Source of the DNA: Alphaproteobacteria bacterium
Lineage (GTDB): Bacteria; Pseudomonadota; Alphaproteobacteria; Bin95
Length of the DNA: 47,634 nt
Assembly: GCA_022827685.1 (NCBI GenBank)
Contig: JAJEIH010000065.1
Span: 1-47,634 of the forward strand
Reading direction: 5' to 3'
In this document: piece by piece, positions 9,102 to 17,484 of the stretch
Numbering within the stretch: the stretch's first letter is position 1
Layout of the letters: every line of letters begins with the position of its first letter
The notes under the pieces: generated by a model
Databases searched by the model: none
What the model was told of the DNA's origin: nothing
The model's input: the letters and a program-made list of their open reading frames with translations, nothing else
Made by a program: the position numbers and the translations under genes

Positions 9102-9592
9102 TTGTTCGCAAAATTTTGGAAATAATTCTAAAATTGATTGACTCCGGGACACTTATTCCAATATGAAGCAGGTGGAAGGGAGCGGCATCCGGCGGGGCCG
9201 CCTCGTTCTTTGCGTCGGCGCCGGCGCGAAAAAAACACCCTGAGGAGCTGACAGGAGAGGTGCGCCCTGCGTCTCGCGCGCGCAATCAGGCGCGCGAACC
9301 GCGCCGCCGCGATACGCGCGCCGGCACGCGCACAGGCGCCCGCGCAGGATACGCGCGAATCAGGGTCCCGCCGCTTCGGAAAACCGGCGGCGGGAAGATC
9401 GGAACGAAGACGGATCGAAAGGAAGGCCCATGCCGAAGACGCGACGCCGGAAAAACCGGATGGAATGCCCGCAGCCCATGCCCGAACAGGCTACAGGATA
9501 TGCAACGAGCGCATGCGGATCATGACATCTCATGACACATCGCACGGGGTCCCCGCCGGGCCCGCATGACAAAACATGACATCTCATGACAT
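9102..9592 (+). repeat. Dispersed repeat, copy A (about 490 bp)
   Basis: This convergent intergenic region (GNAT to SMP-30) holds one copy of a mosaic repeat found again, inverted, at 23981-24487. Blocks shared in the same order are: an AT-rich lead starting with TTGTTC (9103-9160); GCGGCATCCGGCGGGGCCGC (9182-9201); a 22-base identity at 9212-9233 that ends in CGCGAAAAA; TGCGCCCTGCGTC (9261-9273); an arginine-codon-like GC block with CAATCAGGCGCGC (9283-9295); a 23-base identity at 9401-9423 (GAACGAAGACGGATCGAAAG within it); and the CATGAC array (9521-9590). Between these the copies differ by substitutions and indels. No recognisable protein family is encoded. Function is unknown: an old mobile element, a structured RNA or a chromosomal site are all open. 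Confidence 0.8.
9521..9590 (+). repeat. CATGAC array with 10-bp period
   Basis: CATGAC occurs at 9521, 9531, 9565, 9575 and 9585, that is, in runs with an exact 10-bp step (one helical turn), usually followed by ATCT. The same array ends repeat copy B, where it is the insertion site of the IS1111-group element. A helix-phased repeat suits a DNA-binding site, but no protein is known for it here. Confidence 0.75.
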
Positions 9593-9644
9593 GTTCGATG
9601 GGTGTTCCTGTCCCGGCGGGAGGCGCGAGGACGGACTGCGGGCT

Positions 9645-10514
9645 CTATCCGGCGAAGCGCGGCTCGGGGAGTCCGGCGATGCCGAGGCCGTGAATGGCGA
9701 ACAGGGCGCCGTCGATCTCCTTGTCGCCGCGCACATTGCCGGAGTCGCGGATCGACGGCACGAAGACGATATCCAGGTCCGGCCCGCCGAACATGACGCT
9801 GGCGGGGCGGGTGCAGGGCATGTCGATCAGCCGGTCGAGGCTGCCGTCCGGCGCGAAGCGCGCAATTTGGCTGGCATGGACCAGCGCGCTCCAGAGATAG
9901 CCTTCGCTGTCCACCGTGCCGCCGTCCGGGCCGCTGTCATGCGGCGCGGTGTCCACGGCGACGCGCTCCGGCCCGATAGCGCCGGTCTCGGTGTCGTAGT
10001 CATAGGCGAAGATCGCGTTCCGGCGCGTGTCGGCGAAATAGAAGGTCTCGCCGTCGGGGCTGAAGCAGGGGCCGTTCGCCACGATGACGCCGCCCTTCAG
10101 CCGGTGCAGCGAGAGGTCGGTGTCGAGGCGGTAGATCGATCCGCGCGCTTCCTCGCCGATCCGGGTCGCCATGGTGCCGGTCAGGAAGCGGCCCTGCCGG
10201 TCCACCTTACCGTCATTGAAGCGGGTGGAGGGGTCGTCCGCTTCCGGGTCGGCGACAAGGGCCGCCTCGCCGGTTTCGAAGTCGAATGTGTGGACGCCCG
10301 TCTGGAGCGCGATGACCGCGCCGCCGGACTCGCGGAGCGCCATCGACCCGATCATCGACGGCACGCTCCAGTCCCGGCGCTCGCCGCTCGCCCAGTCGAG
10401 CCGGTGGATCATGCATCCCCGGCTGTCCACCCAGTAGAGCGCCTGCTCGGCCACGTCCCAGAGCGGCCCCTCGCCGAGCATGTCGATGGTGTCGCCGACC
10501 CGTTCAATCCTCAT
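9645..10514 (-). CDS. SMP-30/gluconolactonase/LRE family protein
   Basis: A 289-residue six-bladed beta-propeller of the SMP-30 family, whose members hydrolyse sugar lactones (gluconolactone, arabinolactone) with a divalent metal. Diagnostic pieces are the metal ligand in LGEGPLWD near the N-terminus, TRFNDGKVDRQGRFLTGTM (about 117-135), NGPCFSPDG and HDSGPDGGTVDSEGYLW. The ATG at 10514 has GAGG seven bases upstream. It is the last gene of a three-gene operon after a GlcD-type oxidase and a class II aldolase, nine bases from the latter, which points to catabolism of a sugar acid or lactone. The exact lactone is not determinable. Confidence 0.9.
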   Translation of the reverse strand: MRIERVGDTIDMLGEGPLWDVAEQALYWVDSRGCMIHRLDWASGERRDWSVPSMIGSMALRESGGAVIALQTGVHTFDFETGEAALVADPEADDPSTRFNDGKVDRQGRFLTGTMATRIGEEARGSIYRLDTDLSLHRLKGGVIVANGPCFSPDGETFYFADTRRNAIFAYDYDTETGAIGPERVAVDTAPHDSGPDGGTVDSEGYLWSALVHASQIARFAPDGSLDRLIDMPCTRPASVMFGGPDLDIVFVPSIRDSGNVRGDKEIDGALFAIHGLGIAGLPEPRFAG

Positions 10515-10523
10515 GATGCGGCC

Positions 10524-11273
10524 TCACAGCCGGTATTCGGGTTCTTCGCGGTCGAGGATGCGCTTCAGCGCCGCGAAATGGCGTTCCGCGAGCTTCGGCC
10601 GCTCTTCGGCGAATTGCTGGCGAACGGACTGGCGCACCTCGTCGGAAATCGTCCTCAGCTTCCCGCCGGTCGCCCTTGCAATCATCTGGAACTGGGCGGC
10701 GCGCTCCAGGTAGAAGAGGTCGGTGAATGCGTCGCCCACGGTCTCGCCGGAAACGATCACGCCGTGGCTTGCCAGGAAGGCGATCGACCGGTTGCCCATG
10801 GCGCGGGCCAGCCGGTCGCCTTCCTCGTTGGCGAGCGCAAGACCGTCATAGTCGTCGTCATAGGCAATGCGGTCGTCGAACATCAGCGCGTTCTGCTCGC
10901 ACATCTCCAGCCGCCCGCCCTCCAGCAGCGTTATTGCCGTCGAGTAGGGCTGGTGGGTGTGCAGCACGACCTTGGCCGAGGGGACATTCACATGGATGCG
11001 GCTGTGGATGTAGAAGGCCGTGTTCTCAACCTTCTCGCCGCCCTCCAGCACCTCGCCCTCCTCGTTGCAGAGGCAGAGCGCGGAGGCGGTCATTTCCGAC
11101 CAGTGGACCCCGTAGGGGTTGATGAGGAAGCGGTCGCCCCGCATTTCGCCGTCCTCGCTCGGCACGGCTGCGGAGAAGTGGTTGTCGACGCCTTCATGCA
11201 GGTCCAGCCTGACGGCCCAGCGCAGCGCGCAGGCGAGGTCTTCCCGCATTTCGGCATGGGCGAGTTGCGTCAT
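10524..11273 (-). CDS. Class II aldolase/adducin family protein
   Basis: A 249-residue class II aldolase/adducin-fold protein; the family contains zinc-dependent sugar-phosphate aldolases, epimerases and decarboxylases. The zinc ligands are visible in VVLHTHQPYS and in the later ASHGVIV motif; the early segment VDNHFSAAVP corresponds to the glycine/asparagine substrate loop. The ATG at 11273 overlaps the stop of the oxidase gene (ATGA) and has AAGG upstream; the longer frame extending to 11597 is not homologous. Together with the flanking lactonase and oxidase it probably handles a hydroxy-acid or sugar-acid intermediate. Some family members without a phosphate-binding motif are decarboxylases, so aldolase activity should not be assumed. 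Confidence 0.88.
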   Translation of the reverse strand: MTQLAHAEMREDLACALRWAVRLDLHEGVDNHFSAAVPSEDGEMRGDRFLINPYGVHWSEMTASALCLCNEEGEVLEGGEKVENTAFYIHSRIHVNVPSAKVVLHTHQPYSTAITLLEGGRLEMCEQNALMFDDRIAYDDDYDGLALANEEGDRLARAMGNRSIAFLASHGVIVSGETVGDAFTDLFYLERAAQFQMIARATGGKLRTISDEVRQSVRQQFAEERPKLAERHFAALKRILDREEPEYRL

Positions 11274-12658
11274 AGCCGTATCACCTTGCCGGGGTTCATC
11301 CTGTTTTCCGGGTCGATCGCGCTCTTGAGGGCGCGCATCACGTCCACGGCCTCGCCTCGCTCGGCCTCCACGGAGTCGATCTTGCCCTGGCCGACGCCGT
11401 GCTCGCCGGTGCAGGTGCCGCCCATGGCCAGCGCCCGGGCGACGAGGCGCTTGTTGAAAGCCTGCGCGGCCGCCATCTCCGCCGGGTCGTCCGGGTCCAG
11501 GACGATGCCGCAGTGGAAATTGCCGTCGCCGACATGGCCGACAATGGGCGCAACCAGCCCGGTCGCGTCCACATCGCGGCGGGTCTCGATCAGGCACTCC
11601 GCCAGCCTCGAGATCGGCACGCAGACATCCGTGGACCAGGCCCGGCAGCCGGGCCTCAGCGCCATGCAGGCGTAATAGACATCATGGCGGGCCTGCCACA
11701 GCTTGTTGCGCTCTTCCTGGTTCCGCGTCCAGCGGAAGGCGCTGCCGCCGAGTTCTCCGGCGATGGCTTCGACTGTCTCCGCCTGCTCCGCCGTGCCGGC
11801 GGGGGAGCCGTGAAACTCGAAGAACAGGGTGGGTTTGACCTCGAAGTCCTCAAGGTCCGAATAGCGGATACAGGCGTCCATCTGCGTGTCGTCGAGCAAC
11901 TCGATGCGCGCGACCGGGACGCCGGACTGCATGGTGAGGGTCACGGTATCGACCGCGGCTTCCAGATCCGGAAACTGGCAGACTGCGGACGCGATGCTCT
12001 CCGGGATGCCGTAGAGCCTGAGGCGCACTTCGGTAATGGTGCAGAGCGTGCCTTCGGACCCGATGAACAGGCGCGTGAGGTCATAGCCGGCGGAGGACTT
12101 GCGCGCCCGGCCGCCGGTTTCGACGATCTCGCCGTCGGGCATGACGACCGTCAGCCCGAGGATGTTCTCGCTCATCGTGCCGTAACGCACGGCATTGGTG
12201 CCGGAAGCCCCGGTCGCCGCCATCCCGCCGAGCGAGGCATCGGCGCCGGGGTCGATGGGGAAGAACAGGCCGGTATCGCGCAGATACTCGTTCAGCTGCT
12301 TGCGGGTAACGCCCGCCTGCACGCGGCAGTCGCTGTCCTCGCCATTGACCTCGAGCACGTCGTTCATGCGGCTGAGGTCTATGGAGAGGCCGCCCTGAAC
12401 CGCGCTGACATGCCCTTCGAGGGAGGTGCCGGTTCCGAAGGGGATGACCGGCAGGCCGAATTCGGCGCAGATGCGGTGCGCGGCGCTGACCTCCTCCGTC
12501 GTCAGCGCGAAGGCGACCGCATCGGGCGGCGCCATCGGGAAATAGTCTTCGCCCCGGCCATGTTGCTCGCGGACGGCATCGGACGTGGACAGCCGGTCGC
12601 CGAACACGTCGCGCAGCGCGGCGATCGCCGCATTATGGCCGATGGGAGGGGCGCTCAT
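11270..12658 (-). CDS. FAD-linked oxidase, D-lactate/glycolate dehydrogenase (GlcD) type
   Basis: A 462-residue flavoprotein with a PCMH-type FAD-binding domain in the N-terminal half (PFGTGTSLEGHV at about 73-84, the GADASLGGMAATGASG block at about 137-152, and GSEGTLCTITEVRLRL) and the FAD-oxidase C-terminal domain with GHVGDGNFHCGI and the closing GTCTGEHGVGQGK motif. These enzymes oxidise D-2-hydroxy acids such as D-lactate or glycolate and pass electrons to quinones or cytochrome. It is the first gene of the operon with the aldolase and SMP-30 genes. The ATG at 12658 has no strong ribosome binding site. No iron-sulphur partner (GlcF-like) is nearby, so a single-subunit D-lactate-type enzyme is the better guess. 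Confidence 0.9.
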   Translation of the reverse strand: MSAPPIGHNAAIAALRDVFGDRLSTSDAVREQHGRGEDYFPMAPPDAVAFALTTEEVSAAHRICAEFGLPVIPFGTGTSLEGHVSAVQGGLSIDLSRMNDVLEVNGEDSDCRVQAGVTRKQLNEYLRDTGLFFPIDPGADASLGGMAATGASGTNAVRYGTMSENILGLTVVMPDGEIVETGGRARKSSAGYDLTRLFIGSEGTLCTITEVRLRLYGIPESIASAVCQFPDLEAAVDTVTLTMQSGVPVARIELLDDTQMDACIRYSDLEDFEVKPTLFFEFHGSPAGTAEQAETVEAIAGELGGSAFRWTRNQEERNKLWQARHDVYYACMALRPGCRAWSTDVCVPISRLAECLIETRRDVDATGLVAPIVGHVGDGNFHCGIVLDPDDPAEMAAAQAFNKRLVARALAMGGTCTGEHGVGQGKIDSVEAERGEAVDVMRALKSAIDPENRMNPGKVIRL

Positions 12659-12750
12659 GGGAAGTGCTTTCTAGACCAGGAGAGATGATGAAAGAAGGCG
12701 GCAAGCGCCATGCTTTGCGCGATTTTGCGGCATTTCGCTGCCGGGTGCCG

Positions 12751-12957
12751 TTATCTGTCCTCGTCGGACGGAAGGTCCTCTGCCGGGGCTTCTCCGAGGC
12801 CGCCGCCTGCCTGGATGACATAGCCTTCGGTCAGCCAGCGGCCGAGATCGCGGTGGCGGCAGCCGGGCGAGCAGAACGGGCGCACCGCCTCCACGGCAGG
12901 CCGGCCGCAGATCGGGCAGGAACCGAAGGGGCGGAGTTTCACGGGGTCGTCGGCCAT
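12751..12957 (-). CDS. yacG: DNA gyrase inhibitor YacG
   Basis: A 68-residue zinc-binding protein of the YacG family, which in E. coli binds GyrB and inhibits gyrase. The four cysteines of the zinc site are at residues 14 and 17 (CPIC) and 29 and 33 (FCSPGC), followed by RDLGRWLTEGY, the family hallmark. The start is set by the ATG at 12957: GGAGGT lies directly upstream, two bases after the rng stop region begins. The acidic tail (EAPAEDLPSDEDR) is typical. It closes the long murA-to-yacG operon. Confidence 0.92.
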   Translation of the reverse strand: MADDPVKLRPFGSCPICGRPAVEAVRPFCSPGCRHRDLGRWLTEGYVIQAGGGLGEAPAEDLPSDEDR

Positions 12958-12959
12958 GG

Positions 12960-14045
12960 CTACCTCCGGCGGAGCGCCCATTGTTCGGCAAGCGGAACTC
13001 CGAGACGCTGGCGGGTCATTTCTATCACCCCGAGCGGCGAGAACGGCAATTGCCGCCGCGCCGCCGGATCGCCCGCGAAGCCGTCGGCCAGGCGGCGTTC
13101 GACCCGGCGCCGTTCCGCGGCCCGGTCGAGATCGACGAAATCGATCAGGATGAGCCCGCCAAGGCCCCGCAACCGGACCTCTCGCGCGATGGTCCCGGCG
13201 GCCTCCAGATTGAGCGCCAGCGCGCCCTTCCGCCCGCCGCCGTCCACATCGATCACGACGCCCGCGCGGGTTTCTTCCAGGGATATGCTGCCGCCGCCGT
13301 CGAGCGGCACGAGGGGTTCCAGCGCCCGTTCGATGGCGTCCTCAAGGCCGAAGGCCCGCCAGCCGGGCTCGTCGAGCATTTCGATGCGCGCATCGGGCGG
13401 AGCGATGCGTTTTGCGTAAGGGCGGAGCGGCCGGTCCGCCATCAGGATGCCGCCCGGCTCCAGCCGGTCGCGCAGAAAGGCTGCAAGCGGGTCGGATTCC
13501 CGCCATAAAAGCGCCGGAGCTTCATCCCGGGCCGCGTCGATGCGCTGCCAGCGGGACCGCAGCGCCTCCAGCTCCCGGGCGATGGCGGCGTCGCCGGCAG
13601 CGGCCGCGGCCGCGCGCACCACCGCGCCTTCTCCGGGCTGAAGGAGGCGGCGCGCCAGGCCTTGCAGCCGCGTTCGCGTCCCGTCGTCCGGCAGACGTCT
13701 CGACGCGGAGATATCGGGCCTCAGCGGCGTATAGACCAGATACCGGCCGGGAAGGCGCGGGGCCGCGCCGAGCGCCGGGCCCTTGCCCCCGGTTGCGGGC
13801 CGGGTCGCCTGCACCAGCAACGCGGCTCCTTCATGGGGCGGCTTGCCGGAGGCCAGCAGCCCCGTCCGGTCTTCGCCCAGATCGACGAAGGCACCCAGTC
13901 CCGGCTCCACGCGAAGCACGCGGCCGCGCCAGAGGGCGCCCATCTCGTCAACAGGCCGTTCGAGCCGTATTTCCGACGGGCCGTCAGCCGCCAGCAGCAC
14001 CGCCGCCCGCCCCCAGGATGCTTCCGTCAGCAGGGCCCGGTTCAC
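12960..14045 (-). CDS. rng: Ribonuclease E/G family protein (RNase G-like, short form)
   Basis: A 361-residue endoribonuclease of the RNase E/G family. The N-terminal part holds the S1-like region (WRGRVLRVEPGLGAFVDLGEDRTG). The metal-binding catalytic aspartates lie in VVIDVDGGG and ILIDFVDLD. The protein is much shorter than RNase E and lacks the CPxCxGxG zinc-link that E. coli enzymes use to dimerise, as is usual for this alphaproteobacterial subgroup. The start is GTG at 14045, overlapping the maf stop (GTGA). Neighbours maf and yacG are conserved partners of this gene. Expected role: processing of rRNA 5' ends or mRNA turnover; the specific RNA substrates are inferred. Confidence 0.9.
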   Translation of the reverse strand: MNRALLTEASWGRAAVLLAADGPSEIRLERPVDEMGALWRGRVLRVEPGLGAFVDLGEDRTGLLASGKPPHEGAALLVQATRPATGGKGPALGAAPRLPGRYLVYTPLRPDISASRRLPDDGTRTRLQGLARRLLQPGEGAVVRAAAAAAGDAAIARELEALRSRWQRIDAARDEAPALLWRESDPLAAFLRDRLEPGGILMADRPLRPYAKRIAPPDARIEMLDEPGWRAFGLEDAIERALEPLVPLDGGGSISLEETRAGVVIDVDGGGRKGALALNLEAAGTIAREVRLRGLGGLILIDFVDLDRAAERRRVERRLADGFAGDPAARRQLPFSPLGVIEMTRQRLGVPLAEQWALRRR

Positions 14046-14617
14046 GGCGCGGGATAGCCGAGGCCGGCGAGCAGCGACCGCGCTTCGTAAAGGGCCAGGC
14101 CGACGACATTGGGATAAGAGCCCGTGATTGTCCTGACGAAGGCGCCGGCCCGCCCCTGGATACCGTAAGCGCCGGCCTTGTCCCGCCATTCGCCGCAAGC
14201 GAGATAGCTTTCGATCTCGCGCGCCTCCAGCCTCTTGAACGCCACATGGGTCAGGACCGTCCGGCTTGCCCGCCGCCCGTCGGGCGCGCGGACCGAAATG
14301 CCGCCCCAGACGCGGTGCCTGCGGCCCGACAGCAGGGTGAGGAAACGGCGCGCCTCCTCGGCGTCCTGCGCCTTGCCGAGCACCCGGCGCCCGCACGCCA
14401 CGACCGTGTCCGCGGCAAGCACATGGCATTCGGGAAAGCGTTTCGCCGCCGCCGCGCATTTCTCCCCGGCAAGCCGCGCGGCGAGGTTCCGCGGCAACTC
14501 CCCGGCTCGCGGCGTTTCGTCGATTTCCATCGGCGCGATGAGATCGGGTTCGATGCCGATGCGGCGGAGCAATTCGAGCCGGCGGGGCGATGCGGAGGCA
14601 AGCACGAGCGAAGCCAT
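14042..14617 (-). CDS. maf: Maf-like nucleotide pyrophosphatase
   Basis: A 191-residue Maf/Ham1-fold protein that hydrolyses nucleoside triphosphates, often non-canonical or modified ones such as dTTP, UTP or 7-methyl-GTP depending on subgroup. The N-terminal motif LASASPRRLELL, the central AADTVV with its catalytic aspartate, and the late GAYGIQGRAGAFV motif are all present. The ATG at 14617 fits the family start exactly; the longer open frame upstream is not homologous. It is ten bases downstream of the LMW phosphatase gene and overlaps rng. Subgroup assignment (YhdE, YceF) is not attempted. Confidence 0.93.
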   Translation of the reverse strand: MASLVLASASPRRLELLRRIGIEPDLIAPMEIDETPRAGELPRNLAARLAGEKCAAAAKRFPECHVLAADTVVACGRRVLGKAQDAEEARRFLTLLSGRRHRVWGGISVRAPDGRRASRTVLTHVAFKRLEAREIESYLACGEWRDKAGAYGIQGRAGAFVRTITGSYPNVVGLALYEARSLLAGLGYPAP

Positions 14618-14627
14618 GGAGAGCGTG

Positions 14628-15068
14628 TTAGCCCAGGCGAGGCATGTTGGGGAAGCGTTCGCGTATGCGGGCCTCCAGATGGCCGCGCACCGACCGGAAC
14701 GCCGCAAGCCGCTGCTCCCGCGATCCTTCGTTCAGGGTCGGATCCGGCACATCCCAGTACTCCACCGCCGCAGCCGATCCCGCAGCGAACGACTTCGCCG
14801 CCCGGAAGGCGTCTTCCGACAGCGCGACGACGAGCTCGAAAGAGCAATCCAACAGCTCATCGAATGTCCGCGCCCGGTGGCTGCGAATGTCGAGGCCGAT
14901 CTCGTCCATGACCGCAACCGCGAACGGATTGACGGGGCTGGGTTCCACGCCTGCCGAGTCGATGAAGGTTCCCGGGCTCAGCCGGCGTCCGGCCAGCGCC
15001 TCCGCCATGGGCGAACGCACCGCGTTCCGGGTGCAGGCGAAGAGCAGGCTGCGGGGCGCGCGGCTCAT
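14628..15068 (-). CDS. Low-molecular-weight phosphotyrosine phosphatase family protein
   Basis: A 146-residue protein of the LMW-PTP/arsenate reductase fold. The P-loop CTRNAVRS (C-x5-R-S) lies close to the N-terminus after a LLFA strand, and the general-acid aspartate is in DVPDP near residue 110. Only one cysteine follows the P-loop in a useful place, so phosphatase activity is more likely than arsenate reduction. The ATG at 15068 overlaps the UPF0262 stop (ATGA). The position between UPF0262 and maf is a conserved alphaproteobacterial arrangement, though no substrate is known. Confidence 0.88.
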   Translation of the reverse strand: MSRAPRSLLFACTRNAVRSPMAEALAGRRLSPGTFIDSAGVEPSPVNPFAVAVMDEIGLDIRSHRARTFDELLDCSFELVVALSEDAFRAAKSFAAGSAAAVEYWDVPDPTLNEGSREQRLAAFRSVRGHLEARIRERFPNMPRLG

Positions 15069-15562
15069 TCGGAACGGGTCCGGAAATGCAGGACGCAAAG
15101 CAGGGTGAACAGGCGGCGGGCCGTATCGTGGTCGAGTTCGACATAGGCCGACAGGGCCTGTTGCAGCTTGTCTGCGCCTTCGTCGTGAAGGGCGCGCCGG
15201 CCCATGTCGATGGCTTCGATCTGGGAAGGCGACAGGCGTTTGATCGCCTCGTAATAGCTGTCGCAGATGGTGAAATAATCTTTCACGATCCGCCGGAAGC
15301 CTCCGAGCGAAATGCTTATATCGACCGGGGGCGAGCCGTCCGGAGCCGCTACCTGCAATGCCAGCCTCCGCTCGACAACGGCCAGATGCAGCGCATAGGG
15401 CCCTGCGGGGCCCTCGAGAAGACGGAACCGGTTCCTCTCCACCAGATCGAAGATCGCGACGGCGCGTTCCTGCTCGATCTCCGGCGTTCGCCGCAGGACA
15501 AGCCGTTCGTCGAGGCTGACCGAGGCAATCTGGAAGCGGCTCTCGTCCGCCTTGTCAGCCAT
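15065..15562 (-). CDS. UPF0262 family protein
   Basis: A 165-residue protein of the UPF0262 family, confined to alphaproteobacteria and of unknown function. Recognisable segments are ERAVAIFDLVERNRF, the GGFRRIVKDYFTICDSYYEAI block in the middle, and MGRRALHDEGA. It overlaps hisD by eight bases upstream and the phosphatase by four downstream. No signal peptide or membrane segment is visible. Conserved linkage to hisD is the only functional hint. Confidence 0.92.
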   Translation of the reverse strand: MADKADESRFQIASVSLDERLVLRRTPEIEQERAVAIFDLVERNRFRLLEGPAGPYALHLAVVERRLALQVAAPDGSPPVDISISLGGFRRIVKDYFTICDSYYEAIKRLSPSQIEAIDMGRRALHDEGADKLQQALSAYVELDHDTARRLFTLLCVLHFRTRSE

Positions 15563-16838
15563 CGAGCCGAAGCGCAACCGATAAGCCGTGGGCGTCCAGC
15601 CCTTCGGCGGCGGCGAGCGCAGTGGCGGCCGGGCCCAGAGCGGCCAGCGAATCCGCGCCGCAGCCCAGCAGAGTTGTGCGTTTCATGAAATCCATGACGC
15701 CGAGCCCGGATGCGAACCGGGCGGCGCGCGAAGTCGGCAGCACATGGTTCGGCCCGCCGACATAGTCGCCGACGGCTTCGGGAGTGAGGGCGCCCAGAAA
15801 GACGGCGCCGGCGTGGCGAACCCGCCCGGCCAGCGGTTCCGGATCGGCGACCGCCAGTTGGAGATGCTCGGGCGCGATGGCGTCGATCAGCGCGGGCGCC
15901 TCTTCCAGGTCCCGGACGACGATGCAGGCTCCGTGACGCTCCCAGCTCGCGCGCGCCGTCGCGGCGCGCGGCAGGGTTTCGAGATGGTTGGCGATTTCCG
16001 CTTCGACGGCGTCTGCGTCGTCGTGCGACAGCGCGATGAGAACGCTCTGCGCCGCCTCGTCGTGCTCCGCCTGCGCTAGCAGGTCGGCTGCGATCCAAGA
16101 CGGCGGGCAGCAGCCGTCCCAGACGACAAGCACTTCCGACGGCCCCGCAATCGTGTCGATGCCGACATGCCCGAAGACCTGCCGCTTGGCGGTCGCGACC
16201 CAGTTATTTCCGGGGCCGACAATCTTGTCCACCGGCGAGACGCTTTCGGTGCCGAATGCGAGCGCGCCTACGGCCTGCGCCCCGCCGATCCTGTAAACTT
16301 CCTCGATGCCTGCGAGCCGCGCGGCGGCAAACACCAGCGGGTCGAACGCGCCCGCCGGCGTCGGCACCGTCATCGCGAGCCGCCCGACGCCTGCCACCCG
16401 GGCGGGAATAGCATTCATCAGCACCGAACTCGGATAGGCGGCGGAGCCTCCCGGCACATACAGGCCGACCGCCTCGACCGGCGTCCAGCGCAGGCCGAGC
16501 CGCACGCCGAGCCCATCGCGGTAATCGAGATCGGCGGGGAGTTGCGCCCGATGGAACGACTCGATCCGCGATGCCGCCAATTCGAGCGCATCCCTGGCCG
16601 GCACCGGCGTTTCCGCAAGAGCCCGGTCCAGCGTCTCGACCGGAATACGCAGCGGGCCGGTCACGCCGTCGAAACGCCGGGTGTAGTCCGCAATGGCTGC
16701 ATCGCCGCGCGCCCGGACATCGGCGAGGATGGAAGCGACCGCGGCATCGACATCTTCCGCCCCGGTCCGGTCCACCCGCATCAGCGCGTCGAAATCTCCG
16801 GCGAAATCCAGATCGGTCGTGTCAAGCCGCCTGGGCAA
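15555..16838 (-). CDS. hisD: Histidinol dehydrogenase
   Basis: A 427-residue histidinol dehydrogenase, which performs the last two oxidations of histidine synthesis (L-histidinol to L-histidine, NAD+, zinc). Motifs are [18 protein letters not shown], the [12 protein letters not shown] strand, the zinc ligands in LAQAEHDE, and the catalytic APEHLQL block. The start is taken as TTG at 16838, preceded by GGGAGG at seven bases and giving the usual N-terminus RLDTTDLDF; it overlaps hisG by 17 bases. The open frame extends further 5' but that part is hisG sequence in another frame. Confidence 0.94.
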   Translation of the reverse strand: MPRRLDTTDLDFAGDFDALMRVDRTGAEDVDAAVASILADVRARGDAAIADYTRRFDGVTGPLRIPVETLDRALAETPVPARDALELAASRIESFHRAQLPADLDYRDGLGVRLGLRWTPVEAVGLYVPGGSAAYPSSVLMNAIPARVAGVGRLAMTVPTPAGAFDPLVFAAARLAGIEEVYRIGGAQAVGALAFGTESVSPVDKIVGPGNNWVATAKRQVFGHVGIDTIAGPSEVLVVWDGCCPPSWIAADLLAQAEHDEAAQSVLIALSHDDADAVEAEIANHLETLPRAATARASWERHGACIVVRDLEEAPALIDAIAPEHLQLAVADPEPLAGRVRHAGAVFLGALTPEAVGDYVGGPNHVLPTSRAARFASGLGVMDFMKRTTLLGCGADSLAALGPAATALAAAEGLDAHGLSVALRLDG

Positions 16839-17484
16839 GGGAGGCCTCCCGGAAGCGCTCGATCCAGACCTGAAGCTCCGCCGTGCGCGTCTTGAGCAGG
16901 GTGCGGTTGACGATGAGGCAGGATGTGATGTCCGCAATATGCTCGACCTCGACCAGGCCGTTGGCCTTCAGGGTCGCGCCGGAGGCAACGAGGTCCACGA
17001 TGCGGCGGCAGAGCCCGAGAGAAGGCGCAAGCTCCATCGCGCCGTTGAGCGTGATGCATTGCGCCTGCACTCCGCGCGCGGCGAAGTGCCGTTTCGTGAC
17101 TTCGGGATATTTCGTCGCAATGCGAATCTGGCTCCAGCGCCGCGGATCGTCATGGGCGACCATGGCCGCAGGCTCCGCGACGGCCAGGCGGCAGTGGCCG
17201 ATATCGAGGTCGAGCGGCGCATAGAGTTCGTCATAACCGAACTCCATAATCACGTCCCGGCCGGCGATGCCGAGCGCCGCCGCACCGAATGCCACGAATG
17301 TGGCAACGTCGAAGGAACGGACGCGGATGATCGACACGCCCGGCAGGTTGGTCCGGAAGTGCAGCCGCCGGTCGTCCGGGTCGTCGAATCCGGGTTCCGG
17401 CTCGATACCGGCAGCGCGGACCAGGGGCATCGCTTCCGAGAGGATGCGCCCTTTCGGCAACGCCAGGACCAGCGGGCCGGTCAC
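16822..17484 (-). CDS. hisG: ATP phosphoribosyltransferase, short form
   Basis: A 220-residue short-form ATP phosphoribosyltransferase, the first and feedback-controlled enzyme of histidine synthesis. It starts [11 protein letters not shown], contains [22 protein letters not shown] and the PRPP loop [18 protein letters not shown], and lacks the C-terminal regulatory domain. Short forms require HisZ as the regulatory subunit, and hisZ is not in this window. GTG at 17484 overlaps the stop of the DUF2948 gene (GTGA). Confidence 0.94.
   Translation of the reverse strand: MTGPLVLALPKGRILSEAMPLVRAAGIEPEPGFDDPDDRRLHFRTNLPGVSIIRVRSFDVATFVAFGAAALGIAGRDVIMEFGYDELYAPLDLDIGHCRLAVAEPAAMVAHDDPRRWSQIRIATKYPEVTKRHFAARGVQAQCITLNGAMELAPSLGLCRRIVDLVASGATLKANGLVEVEHIADITSCLIVNRTLLKTRTAELQVWIERFREASLAQAA

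Noticed and set aside
9212-9233. Rho-independent terminator in repeat copy A
   Set aside because: The GC palindrome is followed by A, not T, on the plus strand, and on the minus strand the T run precedes the stem.
9521-9590. CRISPR array
   Set aside because: Repeats are 6 bases with a 10-bp step; there are no 20-40 base repeats with unique spacers and no cas genes.
9576-11675. Plus-strand open frame of 699 codons across the SMP-30 and aldolase genes
   Set aside because: Shadow of two genes with clear domains on the minus strand; it shows no family features of its own.
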